A stretch of DNA of 64,000 nt from Aeromicrobium tamlense (GCF_013408555.1 NZ_JACBZN010000001.1:1488001-1552000); one strand, 5' to 3'; positions 41,118-50,245 are shown, counted from the first letter of the stretch. Numbers and translations are program-made. Notes: generated by a model not told the origin, from the sequence alone.

Positions 41118-42794
41118 TCAAGCGCTCCCAGCGCGCCACCGATCCGCAGCCTCGCGCGCCTTGGCCAGGGAGCTCCCGACGCGGTCCTCGGCCTCGAATA
41201 CGTGGTCACGGCCGATGATCGCGATGACCCCCGTGGCCTCCAGCTGTCGTGTCACGGCACGGCTCACACCCGCCACCATCAGCGTGCCGCCTGCTCGATT
41301 CAGCTCTCCGGCATAAGCAGAGACCGCCCGGATGAACGTGCTCCCCAGATCGTCCTTGCCGCGCAGACGCAGGATCACGACCGTCCCCCTGCAGGACGCC
41401 GGAACTGACGGGAGCTGCGCCAGGAACACCGGAGCAGCAGCGAAGAACAGGCTGCCGTAGACGGTGACGATCACCTCGTCCTGCGGGGCGAGCGTGCGCG
41501 GCGGCTCGCCCTCGATCGGCATGACTGACGCATCGTCGAATGTCCACCGTCGGACCACAACCGTGTTGGACTGACGCGCGACGTGAAGCACCACGGCAAT
41601 CGCCACCCCGGCGAGGACCGCGTACTGCAACGGCAGCAGGAGTGTGAGCCCGAACGTCGTCACCAGGACGGTCGCCGGCACCGGCCCCGTGCGGACCACC
41701 AGCATGATGTCGTGAATCTTGAAGGTCCGAAGTCCCACCACGATCAGCAATGCCGCCAGAGCAGGCATCGCGACGTAGCCCATGATCTGCGCTGACAGCA
41801 CGATCGCCAATGCCATCGTCACGGCGGCGACGACGTTCGCGGTCGCCGTCCGAGCACCTGCCGAGCGCACCAGTGACGTCGCCGACATGGACCCACCCAC
41901 GGGCATTCCCCGCATCAGACCTGTGACGATGTTGGCGATCCCCTGCCCGCGGAAGTCGGTCGACGGATCCGGGTACCGGCCGTCGGGGTTGGGTACCGAA
42001 CCACTCACGGCCGCGCCCTGGACCAGCCCGATGAGCGCGAGGGAGAGCGCCGGGAGGATCAGAGCCGGGACGAGCTCGAGCGCTGGCATCTGTGGTGTCG
42101 GCAAGGAGTCGGGAACCGTCGTCAGGTCTGCGAGCACGCTGACGTCATCGGGGAAGAGCGCGGCCACTCCGGACGCGACGATGATCGCGAGCACCAGTCC
42201 GAGGGGGCCGATGCGCGTGCGCTCGAGTCCCAGGATCAGGGCCACGGTCAGCAGGCCGATGATGATCGACAGGAGGCTGAGCCGGCCGGGATGGAACACG
42301 GTGTCGAGCGCGCGCAGGACGCGATTGGCGCCCTCGCTCTCGTAGCCGGTGAAGTTGTCGAACTGCCCCAGGACGATGTTGACGGCGACAGCGTTGACGA
42401 ACCCGATCAGCACCGACGCCGGGATGAAGCGCACGAGACTGCCGAGCCCTGCGATGCCCAGACCCAGCATGATGACGCCCGTCAGCACCGCGAGCGTGGC
42501 CAGGGCCGGCCCCGCCTGCTCGCCGCTCTGCGTCAGGGGAACGTCCGAGATCGTCACCGCCATCGCCCCCGTGACCTGGACCGTCATGAAGAACGATCCC
42601 GTGGCGAACGCGCCCGCCAAGGTGCCCATCAGGTACCCGTAGAGCCCGAAGACGGGATTCACCCCCGCGAGCAGCCCCGCTGCGAGCCCGTCCGGCACGC
42701 TCTCGACACCGAGCACGAAGCCGGCTTTCGCGTCGGCAGGCAGCGTCTCACGCGACCCGAAGCGTCGCCGGTAGCGCGACCAAGACCGCCTCAC
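41118..42794 (-). CDS. SulP-family anion transporter with STAS domain (first)
   Basis: The 558-residue protein has the SulP (SLC26) transmembrane domain (about residues 20-400) starting with VESVPDGLAAGLLAGVNPVFGLYG, and a C-terminal STAS domain (about 430-555). Family members carry sulfate, bicarbonate or other anions across the cell membrane. The sequence does not reveal the ion. GTG at 42794 is the only reasonable start and has a weak ribosome binding site. With a second SulP gene at 44730 and two alkylsulfatases nearby, handling of sulfate released from alkyl sulfates is a reasonable inference. Confidence 0.9.
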   Translation of the reverse strand: MRRSWSRYRRRFGSRETLPADAKAGFVLGVESVPDGLAAGLLAGVNPVFGLYGYLMGTLAGAFATGSFFMTVQVTGAMAVTISDVPLTQSGEQAGPALATLAVLTGVIMLGLGIAGLGSLVRFIPASVLIGFVNAVAVNIVLGQFDNFTGYESEGANRVLRALDTVFHPGRLSLLSIIIGLLTVALILGLERTRIGPLGLVLAIIVASGVAALFPDDVSVLADLTTVPDSLPTPQMPALELVPALILPALSLALIGLVQGAAVSGSVPNPDGRYPDPSTDFRGQGIANIVTGLMRGMPVGGSMSATSLVRSAGARTATANVVAAVTMALAIVLSAQIMGYVAMPALAALLIVVGLRTFKIHDIMLVVRTGPVPATVLVTTFGLTLLLPLQYAVLAGVAIAVVLHVARQSNTVVVRRWTFDDASVMPIEGEPPRTLAPQDEVIVTVYGSLFFAAAPVFLAQLPSVPASCRGTVVILRLRGKDDLGSTFIRAVSAYAGELNRAGGTLMVAGVSRAVTRQLEATGVIAIIGRDHVFEAEDRVGSSLAKAREAADRWRAGSA

Positions 42795-42828
42795 GCCGTC
42801 AGGCTACGAAGAAGACACGAACGCTGAG

Positions 42829-42846
42829 ATCACCTCGCGAGGATGA
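42829..42846. promoter_or_regulatory. Imperfect copy of the ATCAC palindrome upstream of second alkylsulfatase
   Basis: ATCACCTCGCGAGGATGA lies between the divergent SulP and alkylsulfatase genes. The inner CCTCGCGAGG is a perfect palindrome and the left ATCACC arm matches the elements at 30534 and 39918; the right arm is degenerate. It may be a weaker site of the same regulator. Confidence 0.3.
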
Positions 42847-42907
42847 AGCGAGTCGCCCATCGGCGGCAGACAGTGGGGACGACCCATCACACCCACAGGA
42901 GAGCATG

Positions 42908-44743
42908 ATGGCTGACGAGACCCCCTACCCGTTCGAGGACACCCAGGACTTCGACGATGCACGACGGGGCCACATCGCCTCGCTCGAGCCCGGAACGATC
43001 ACTAACGAGGACGGCGAGGTCGTGTGGGACTGCGACGCGTACCAGTTCCTGGACGCCGATGCTCCCGCCACCGCCAATCCGAGTCTGTGGCGCCAGTCCC
43101 AGCTGGTGGCCATGAAGGGGCTCTTCGAGGTGACCGACGGCATCTACCAGGTGCGAGGCTTCGACCTCTCCAACATCACCTTCGTCGAAGGCGACTCCGG
43201 CGTCATCGTCATCGACCCGTTGATCAGCACCGAGACCGCAGCCGCGGCCCTCAAGATCTACCGAGAGCATCGAGGTGAGCGCGACGTCGTGGCCGTCATC
43301 TACACCCACTGCCACGTGGACCACTTCGGAGGCGTCAAGGGAGTCACCACGCAGGAGGCGGTCGATGCCGGCGAGGTGGAGGTGATCGCGCCGGTCGGGT
43401 TCATGGAGCCCGCCATCGCCGAGAATCTCTACGCCGGCACGGCGATGGGGCGCCGTGCCGGGTACATGTACGGCGCCGCTCTCCCCCGGCATGCCGGCGG
43501 AGGGATCGGAGCCGGGCTCGGACAGACGACGTCGACGGGCACCGTCTCGCTCATTGCGCCCACGACCGAGATCACCGAGACGGGGCAGGAGCTGACGGTC
43601 GACGGCGTCAGGATCGTGTTCCAGCTGGCGCCCGGGACCGAGGCTCCCGCCGAGATGCACTTCCACTTCCCCCAGCGCCGCGCGCTGTGCATCGCGGAGA
43701 ACGCCACGCACACCCTGCACAACATCCTGACCATTCGGGGGGCCGTGGTCCGCGATCCGAATGCGTGGGCGCACTACCTCAACGAGGCGCGCGAGCTGTT
43801 CGGCGACGACTCCGACGTCGTCTTCGCGTCACACCACTGGCCGACCTGGGGCAACGAACGCGTCGTGAGGTTCCTCGAGACGCATCGCGACCTCTACGCG
43901 TATCTGCACGGGCAGACCCTGCGCCTGCTCAACCAGGGCCTCACCGGAATCGAGATCGCAGAGAGTTTCCCGATGCCACCCGGGCTCGAGCGCGAATGGA
44001 GCACGCACGGCTACTACGGCAGCGTGAGCCACAACGTGAAGGCGATCTACCAGCGCTACATGGGCTGGTACGACGGCAACCCGACTCGACTGTGGCAGCA
44101 CCCGCCCCAGGAGGCGGCGACACGCTACGTCGAGTTCATGGGCGGCGCGGACGCCGTGGTGAGCAAGGCTCGCTCCTCCCAGGAGTCCGGAGATCTGCGC
44201 TGGGCGGCGCAGGTCCTCGATCACGTCGTCTTCGCCGACCCCGACCACCAGGGCGCGAAGGAGCTCCTCGCGGACGTGCTAGAGCAGTTGGGCTACCAAG
44301 CGGAGAACGGCACGTGGCGCAGTGCCTTCCTCTCCGGGGCGATGGAACTGCGCCACGGCAACTTCGGGACGCCCACGAAGACCGCGTCCGCCGACATCAT
44401 GGCGAACCTGACGCCGGAGCTCTTCTTCGATGCCCTCGCCGTCAAGGTCGACGGTCCCGCAGCGTGGGATCTCGACATCTCCCTGCGCTGGGACTTCCCG
44501 GACCACGGATCGAGCCATCGGACCTCGCTGCGGCATGGCGCATTCACCTACGGCAAGCCACGAGCGGGCGAGACGGTGACCGTGCTGACCGTCCCCAAGC
44601 CCGCGCTCTCCCGGCTGGCTGTCGGCGATGTGGACGGCGCGCGCGAGGCGGGGCTCCAGGTCGACGGAGACGTCGAGTCGCTCGTCCAGCTCTTCGATGT
44701 GCTTCAGGCGCCCGATCCGGGATTCAACATCATTCTGCCCTGA
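42908..44743 (+). CDS. Alkylsulfatase (SdsA1/BDS1-like), second copy
   Basis: The 611-residue paralogue of the 28559-30460 product shares the whole layout: di-zinc motifs YTHCHVDHFGG (about residue 134), ENATHTLHN and ASHHWPTWG, the dimerisation domain, and an SCP2-like tail. It is clearly diverged, especially in the last 100 residues (ending FNIILP). No signal peptide is present. ATG at 42908 is chosen over ATG at 42905 because GGAG then lies at a better spacing of six bases. It converges on the second SulP gene, with stops overlapping by 14 bases. Confidence 0.92.
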   Translation: MADETPYPFEDTQDFDDARRGHIASLEPGTITNEDGEVVWDCDAYQFLDADAPATANPSLWRQSQLVAMKGLFEVTDGIYQVRGFDLSNITFVEGDSGVIVIDPLISTETAAAALKIYREHRGERDVVAVIYTHCHVDHFGGVKGVTTQEAVDAGEVEVIAPVGFMEPAIAENLYAGTAMGRRAGYMYGAALPRHAGGGIGAGLGQTTSTGTVSLIAPTTEITETGQELTVDGVRIVFQLAPGTEAPAEMHFHFPQRRALCIAENATHTLHNILTIRGAVVRDPNAWAHYLNEARELFGDDSDVVFASHHWPTWGNERVVRFLETHRDLYAYLHGQTLRLLNQGLTGIEIAESFPMPPGLEREWSTHGYYGSVSHNVKAIYQRYMGWYDGNPTRLWQHPPQEAATRYVEFMGGADAVVSKARSSQESGDLRWAAQVLDHVVFADPDHQGAKELLADVLEQLGYQAENGTWRSAFLSGAMELRHGNFGTPTKTASADIMANLTPELFFDALAVKVDGPAAWDLDISLRWDFPDHGSSHRTSLRHGAFTYGKPRAGETVTVLTVPKPALSRLAVGDVDGAREAGLQVDGDVESLVQLFDVLQAPDPGFNIILP

Positions 44744-46418
44744 CCGCGTCGTCCACGGTGGCGTGGACCGAGAACACGGGCTGGCCGGTGCGCGACGTCC
44801 GGATGATGTCGCGCACCTGGCCAGTCTGTCCCGCCAGGCGCAGACGAATCCCGCGAAGCGCGAGCTCGTCACGCAGCTCGACGAGCATCGACGCACCGCT
44901 CACGTCGATGAACGGCGTCGTCTCGGCATCGATGACCACGAGCTGGGTCTCCGGCAGCAGGAGCCCTCGAATGCGGTCTCGAACGAAGTCGGTGTTCGCG
45001 AAGAACAGGCCGCCTTCGACCCGGACGACGAGCACGGTCGGATCCGTGTCGAGCGAGGGATGGCGCTCCGCGTCGAGCCACAAGGCGTCGCCGCCACGAT
45101 CCTCGCGAGCCAGGACGGGCACATGAGGCCTGGAGGCTCGGTACAACAGCGTGAGAACCGACAGTGCGATGCCGATGAACAGACCCGGGAGGGTGTCGAA
45201 CAGCAGCACTCCGACCATCGTCCCCACGGCCGCGATGAAGTCGATCCGCGCCGCGCGTCGGTAGATGTCACCCAGTGGCTGAGTCCACACACGCCAGAGC
45301 CGCTTCAGCGCAGCGAAGTCGACGAGGTCGATCACTGCCGCGATCACGACCGCCGCGAGAACCGCCTCGGGAAGGTTCTCGAACAGACCGGTGAGCAGGA
45401 GCAGGGTGATCACGGTGAGCCCTGAGACGATGATCGTCGAGACCTGCGACTTCGCGCCGGCAGCCCCGTTGACCGCCGTCTTGGACAGACTGCCGTTGAC
45501 CACCATTCCGTTGACCAGCCCTGAACCGAGGTTGGCGGCGCCCATGCCGATCAGCTCACGGTTGGCGTCGATCTCGTAGTGCTCCCGGGCCGCGTACGTC
45601 TTCGCCGCCCCCAGCCCTTCCGCGAATCCGATCAGCAGGACGCCCACCGCAGGGCCCACCAGCCCCAGATACTCGCCCCATCCCATGTCGGGCAGCCCGA
45701 CCGTCGGCAGACCGGCATCGATGTGGCCGACGATCTCGATCCCCCGCTCCTGAAGGTCGAAGGCGGTCACGGCGAGGATGCCCAGCAGCACGGCCACGAG
45801 CGACCCCGGCACCCTCGGGACGAACCGACGAAGGCCGAGGATCAGCGCGAGGGCTGCGGCTCCGATGGCCAAAGTGGGTCCGTGCACGTCACCGAGCTCG
45901 CCGAGGAGCCCCCAGGTCTTCTCGACGAAGCTGCCGGACGGCTTGTCCACACCGATGAGAGCCGGCACCTGACCGACGATGATCGTCAGCGCCAGTCCGA
46001 TGATGAAGCCCTTGAGGACCGGCTCGGAGATGAACGCCGAGAGAAACCCCAGTCGACACAAGCCTGCGACGATGCCGAGAAGCCCCACGACGAGGGCCAG
46101 TCCCACCGTGAGCGCGGCGTAGGCGTCCGCATCGGCCGGCGCGGCACCGGCGACGACGCTCGCCGAGAGCGCAGCCGTTCCGGACATGGAGGCGACGACC
46201 AGGTGCCGAGAGCTGCCGAAGGCGGCATACAGAGCCAGCGCGGGCACAGCCGCGTAGAGCCCGACCACGGGACTCACCCCGGCGATGGTCGCGTAGGCGA
46301 GGGACTCGGGCACCAGGACGGCCCAGACGGTCAGGGCCGCTACCAGATCCTTGCGCAACCATGCCTTGCGGTAGCCGCGCAACGAAGGGAACAGGAGAAC
46401 GCCCGCCCGTTCTCTCAT
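44730..46418 (-). CDS. SulP-family anion transporter with STAS domain (second)
   Basis: The 562-residue SulP protein starts its membrane domain with VALTVWAVLVPESLAYATIAGVS-type sequence, a good match to sulfate permease-like members. A STAS domain (about residues 435-555) follows, with VIDAETTPFIDVSGASML. It is only distantly similar to the SulP at 41118. ATG at 46418 overlaps the stop of a 66-codon gene (ATGA), indicating translational coupling. Substrate not determinable from sequence. Confidence 0.9.
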   Translation of the reverse strand: MRERAGVLLFPSLRGYRKAWLRKDLVAALTVWAVLVPESLAYATIAGVSPVVGLYAAVPALALYAAFGSSRHLVVASMSGTAALSASVVAGAAPADADAYAALTVGLALVVGLLGIVAGLCRLGFLSAFISEPVLKGFIIGLALTIIVGQVPALIGVDKPSGSFVEKTWGLLGELGDVHGPTLAIGAAALALILGLRRFVPRVPGSLVAVLLGILAVTAFDLQERGIEIVGHIDAGLPTVGLPDMGWGEYLGLVGPAVGVLLIGFAEGLGAAKTYAAREHYEIDANRELIGMGAANLGSGLVNGMVVNGSLSKTAVNGAAGAKSQVSTIIVSGLTVITLLLLTGLFENLPEAVLAAVVIAAVIDLVDFAALKRLWRVWTQPLGDIYRRAARIDFIAAVGTMVGVLLFDTLPGLFIGIALSVLTLLYRASRPHVPVLAREDRGGDALWLDAERHPSLDTDPTVLVVRVEGGLFFANTDFVRDRIRGLLLPETQLVVIDAETTPFIDVSGASMLVELRDELALRGIRLRLAGQTGQVRDIIRTSRTGQPVFSVHATVDDAVRAE

Positions 46419-46615
46419 GACAGCTTCTCCATTCGCAGAATCTTCAGTCCCAGGACCTCACATCGCGCCACGACGCCGAACAGCTCCGGCTCGTCGCGGA
46501 CCGGGAGAAGCAGCGTCGTGTGGTCGAAAGCATGCTCGACTTTCACCGGACGAAAGCTGTCCAGTAGATCCGGAGTCATCTCACCCTTGATCCAGAACTC
46601 GTAGGTTTCGTCCAT
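46415..46615 (-). CDS. Small protein coupled to SulP transporter
   Basis: The 66-residue soluble protein (MDETYEFWIKGEMTPDLL, then a beta-rich core HTTLLLPVRDEPELFGVV) is not one I can assign. Its stop overlaps the SulP start as ATGA, so ribosomes finishing it would feed the transporter. It may be a regulatory or accessory subunit, since its predicted strand-helix pattern is reminiscent of a small ACT- or STAS-like fold; that is speculation. Confidence 0.65.
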   Translation of the reverse strand: MDETYEFWIKGEMTPDLLDSFRPVKVEHAFDHTTLLLPVRDEPELFGVVARCEVLGLKILRMEKLS

Positions 46616-46720
46616 GTCCGCACCTGTCGCTCATCGGTCATCGGCACTAGCGTCTGACTACAGGCGAGGGATCGCGTCGTTCGCAGAGGGTGATTCCCGC
46701 GCGAGACAGAGGGAGTAGCC

Positions 46721-49198
46721 ATGCCGTCGAGCTCGGGTCGCGGAACACCGATGGGACCCATTGGCCGCGAGATGACTAGGCGGGATCGCATCCTGCGACG
46801 GCTCGACGCCATCATGGAACTGCCTGCATTCGTGGTCTGCGCCGGAGCGGGATCGGGCAAGACGCTCGCCGTGGCGTCCTGGTGCCGGGATCGGGATGAT
46901 TTCGACCTCGCATGGCAGAACGTGGGGTCGCTCAGCCCGGGCCCAGCCAGCTTCTGGTCCGAGCTCGTCGCCACGATCGCCGACGCCGTCGGCGAAGGCC
47001 CGACGTTGGACAATCTCTCGCCGGTGCTGGCCATGAACGCTCCTGAGCTGGTCGCCGAGCGGCTCAAGAGATGGGCAGCCTCGAGAACCAGACCTCTTGT
47101 GGTCGTTCTCGACGACTTCCACGCGATCACCGACCTGGCGCTACTCGAGGATCTGCAGCGCCTCATCTCATCGGCGCCGCCATCGCTCCACTTCGTCATG
47201 ATCTCCCGCCACGACCCACCATGGCCCCTGCACCGCATGCGCCTGGAGGGTTCGATAGCCGACCTGCGCGGAGCCGAGCTCGCATTCACGAGCGCCGAGG
47301 CCGAGGAGCTCTTCGCCCTCGTTGGGCTCGGCATCGATGCTGAGGACGTCGCCGATCTCGTTCTCCGCACCGGCGGATGGGCCGCAGGCCTGCGCCTGGC
47401 CGCGCTGCACCTGCGCCTAGCGGCCAACCGTGATGACGCGCTGAAGAGCATCTCGGGCCGTTCTGAGTACATCGCGGACTACCTGATGCGCGAGGTCTAT
47501 GACGAATTGCCCGAGAGCTGGCGGTCCTTCCTGACCAAGATCAGCATTGTGGATCGCATCAGCGCCGATCTCGCGCGAGCGCTCGGCGCCTCGGCCGAGG
47601 CTGGCGCTCTTCTCGAACAGCTCGCGCGTTCGCACACGTTCGTCCACGAGATCGGACGTGAACCTGGCTGGTACCGCTTGCACCCGCTGCTCCTCGACTT
47701 CCTCCGTTCACGCGTCACGGACCGACCACAGAGTCAGGAACTTCATCGGTTGGCGGCGCGGTGGTTCGACGACCAGGGCCGTCCGTGGACTGCCCTCCTG
47801 CACGCACTCGACGCCTCGGACCACGAGTTCGCCGGCGAGCTGATCGGGCGCCATGTCGTGACCTGGTCGGTCCTGCGACCGCCGCGCGAGCTGGAACGCG
47901 TGCTCTCGGCTCTCACGCCGAGCGAGCTCCGGTCAGATGTTGGTCTGGTGATCGGCCTCGCCGCAGCCCGGGCCATGGCCGGACGACTCGATGACGTCGG
48001 AGAGCTCCTGGCTCAGGCGCATTCGCTCGTCGACTTGGACACCGGCCGTCGCCGGGCGCGGTACGAATTTCTCCTGGATGTCATCGACGTCGGTACTGCG
48101 CGTTGGAGAGGCGACCTGGTGCGCCTCGCCGGTGGGCTCGAACAGGTGCCAGTTGATGCCGCGACACTGAGCCAGCTCGGTCTGGAGGACTGGCCGACGA
48201 TGCAGGCACTCGTCATCAACAACACCGGCGCGGCGCAATTGTGGCTCGGAGACTTGACTGCCGCGCGTGATCGCCTCGAGCAGATCGCTCGCCGCGACCC
48301 GGGCGACAGCCTCGAGCTACCGGTGCTGAACGCCAGGGCACATCTGGCCTACCTGGAATGGACGGAGGGCAACCTCAGCGAGGCCGCCGAACTCGCGTCC
48401 TCCGTCATCGAGAGGTTCGCCGAAGCGGGACTCAGCGACGCAGTGCAAGCGGCCTGTGCTCATCTGGCCATGGCAGGCGTCGCCCTGGACCGCAACCAGA
48501 CCGCTCTCGCCGACAGCTGGCTCGATACGGCGGAGGCAGCTCTGCACGAGCCACACGTACAGCTCGCCGCCATAGTGCTGCGGGCTCGCACCCTTCAGGC
48601 ACAAGGACAGGGGTATGAGGGTGGTCGCATCGTTCGAGACACGCTCGCCGACCTTGGAGACTCCGGGCTGCCGACCCGGTTGAGGGAGCAGGCCGAGGAG
48701 ACGGCCGCGCGGCTAACTGCGGGCGTCGACGCCTCTCCGTCCGTGTCCGATCACACCACGCGACATCACCTCCTCGAGAAGATCCGCAATACCGCGGAGA
48801 CCGGTGACCTGGACGCGATGGAAGGGGCGCTCGACCTCGCGGCGCCCCATGACTTCAGACTGCCGTTCCTCCAGGACGACTCCCTTCGAGGGGTCCTGCT
48901 TCGGCGAGTGGAGACAGGGACGGCACATCCGGAGTTCGCCTCCGAGCTCTTGTCGGACATCGCCCGCGTCTCATCGGATTCCCGCAAAGGACAACTTCGC
49001 GGGCACTCTCAACTCACCCAGACCGAGGCCACCGTGTTGCGGTACCTCGCGACCCCCATGAGCACCGCCGAGATCGCCAAGGCCCTCTTCGTCTCGGTCA
49101 ACACCGTGAAGACTCACCAGCGTGCCATTCACCAGAAGTTCGGGGTGACCACGCGGCGGGACGCGGTGGCCATGGCCAGATCCAACGACTTGCTGTGA
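46721..49198 (+). CDS. MalT-like LuxR-family regulator with STAND ATPase (LAL type)
   Basis: The 825-residue regulator has an N-terminal STAND NTPase with Walker A CAGAGSGKTLA (about residue 43) and Walker B LVVVLDDFHAI (about 129). A long TPR-like helical sensor region (about 330-740) and a C-terminal LuxR HTH (about 765-825, LTQTEATVLRYL and VSVNTVKTHQRAIHQKF) follow. GGGAG lies five bases before ATG. Such regulators activate transcription after binding ATP and an inducer. Its position suggests it controls nearby SulP or alkylsulfatase genes, but no target site is proven. Confidence 0.9.
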   Translation: MPSSSGRGTPMGPIGREMTRRDRILRRLDAIMELPAFVVCAGAGSGKTLAVASWCRDRDDFDLAWQNVGSLSPGPASFWSELVATIADAVGEGPTLDNLSPVLAMNAPELVAERLKRWAASRTRPLVVVLDDFHAITDLALLEDLQRLISSAPPSLHFVMISRHDPPWPLHRMRLEGSIADLRGAELAFTSAEAEELFALVGLGIDAEDVADLVLRTGGWAAGLRLAALHLRLAANRDDALKSISGRSEYIADYLMREVYDELPESWRSFLTKISIVDRISADLARALGASAEAGALLEQLARSHTFVHEIGREPGWYRLHPLLLDFLRSRVTDRPQSQELHRLAARWFDDQGRPWTALLHALDASDHEFAGELIGRHVVTWSVLRPPRELERVLSALTPSELRSDVGLVIGLAAARAMAGRLDDVGELLAQAHSLVDLDTGRRRARYEFLLDVIDVGTARWRGDLVRLAGGLEQVPVDAATLSQLGLEDWPTMQALVINNTGAAQLWLGDLTAARDRLEQIARRDPGDSLELPVLNARAHLAYLEWTEGNLSEAAELASSVIERFAEAGLSDAVQAACAHLAMAGVALDRNQTALADSWLDTAEAALHEPHVQLAAIVLRARTLQAQGQGYEGGRIVRDTLADLGDSGLPTRLREQAEETAARLTAGVDASPSVSDHTTRHHLLEKIRNTAETGDLDAMEGALDLAAPHDFRLPFLQDDSLRGVLLRRVETGTAHPEFASELLSDIARVSSDSRKGQLRGHSQLTQTEATVLRYLATPMSTAEIAKALFVSVNTVKTHQRAIHQKFGVTTRRDAVAMARSNDLL

Positions 49199-49217
49199 CC
49201 TGGGCGGGAGCCTCGTT

Positions 49218-49889
49218 TCACCAGCTGCCAATTCCCTGGCCAACCAGAGCGACACCGATCACCGCCAGTACCACGGTCATGACAGCGGCGTTGTGGACCA
49301 CCAAACCTGCGCGCAGTCGAGCGAGTGGACCCTCGACGGCTTGGCCTGCTCCGAGAGCGACGACGACTGGCAGTGCGACCGAGCATCCCGCGAGCAACGT
49401 GAAGATCACGACCGTCATCACGGAGCCGCCGGCGCTCAGGTCGGCAGATCCGATGGTGACGCCGGCTCCCGCAGCCATCAGCAAATTCTTCGGATTGACC
49501 GCTGCCAACAGGAAGCCGAGCCCAGCGGCTCTGACCGCGTTCATCGCATCGATCGCGGACATCCATTTCGGCAATCGCGCATCCTCCCCGGGAACCGGGC
49601 GTGATCGCCACTGCCGCGCAGCGAGAACGAGCATCAGGGCCCCCAGAGCGATCTTGATCGTCCCAGCAACGGGTGCCGAGCCCGTCGAGTCTTGGCCCGG
49701 CAGCACCGACGCCGCCAGGACGAAGGTGCCCGCCGCCACGATGATTCCCGACAGCCACCCCGCCAGGAACCCGAGACTCGTCGCCCGCGCCCGCGGCGAC
49801 AGCAGCATCAGAATTGCCGCGATCACCGGAAGCGGGCTGATCGCGACGCCCATCGCCAAGGGAAGGACCTCGCCCACCACGTCATTCAT
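49218..49889 (-). CDS. GAP-family (LysE-like fold) membrane exporter
   Basis: The 223-residue protein has six helices in the LysE-like arrangement. The N-terminal PLAMGVAISPLPVIAAILML and the central AAVNPKNLLMAAGAG segment are typical of the GAP family, which includes the mycobacterial Sap lipid-addressing proteins. A role in exporting a lipid or small metabolite is likely but not specified. It converges on the LuxR gene, with 19 bases between stops. ATG at 49889 has GGCGGA upstream. Confidence 0.8.
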   Translation of the reverse strand: MNDVVGEVLPLAMGVAISPLPVIAAILMLLSPRARATSLGFLAGWLSGIIVAAGTFVLAASVLPGQDSTGSAPVAGTIKIALGALMLVLAARQWRSRPVPGEDARLPKWMSAIDAMNAVRAAGLGFLLAAVNPKNLLMAAGAGVTIGSADLSAGGSVMTVVIFTLLAGCSVALPVVVALGAGQAVEGPLARLRAGLVVHNAAVMTVVLAVIGVALVGQGIGSW

Positions 49890-50056
49890 GCAGTCCGCCT
49901 TCCGTCACCTTGGCCCGACGGTAGGTCCCGTGGCCCCTCAGGGCCTCCTTCGATGAGTAGGAGGTGGTGTGCTCCCCGTCAACCATCGAAGACCATGGGG
50001 CGCGAGAGAGTCATTCCAGCGACACGCGTGTGATGCCTGCCATACAGGAGGAAAGC

Positions 50057-50084
50057 GAAAACCCCTCCGGATGGAGGGGTTTTC
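50057..50084 (-). terminator. Intrinsic terminator of RNA locus 2
   Basis: A perfect 12-bp stem (GAAAACCCCTCC pairs with GGAGGGGTTTTC) with a four-base loop. On the minus strand it follows the conserved RNA 3' end by two bases and is itself followed by GCTTTCC. The stem is symmetrical, so it could act in both directions. Confidence 0.7.
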
Positions 50085-50086
50085 AT

Positions 50087-50245
50087 GTGTGTCCGAGGGG
50101 GGACTTGAACCGGAGAGCCACTCACCGGCATTCCAGCGAAATTCCGATTCGTTCTGGAATTGCAATGGTCGTTATCTACGGTTTGGCCCCGTTGCACCAG
50201 AAATGTGCCCCCTGGGGGTGCACCGATCTTCAGTTCGGGTTCGTA
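50087..50245 (-). ncRNA. Putative structured RNA, copy 2
   Basis: The minus-strand paralogue of the 28204-28357 locus, 151 bases against 152. It shares the identical 29-base 3' end with a GGTTCAAGTCC T-loop-like element and the nearly identical 33-base 5' block. Its diverged centre can form a seven-base-pair hairpin, ATTCCAG (50130-50136) with CTGGAAT (50154-50160), different in sequence from that of copy 1. A -10-like TATGCT (50257-50252) and a perfect terminator hairpin bracket it. The pair could be tRNA-derived attachment remnants, but retention of promoter, length and terminator favours a transcribed RNA. Confidence 0.45.

Noticed and set aside
28204-50245. CRISPR array or transposon ends
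   Set aside because: There are only two copies, 22 kb apart, with no spacers, no terminal inverted repeats and no transposase or Cas gene in the window.
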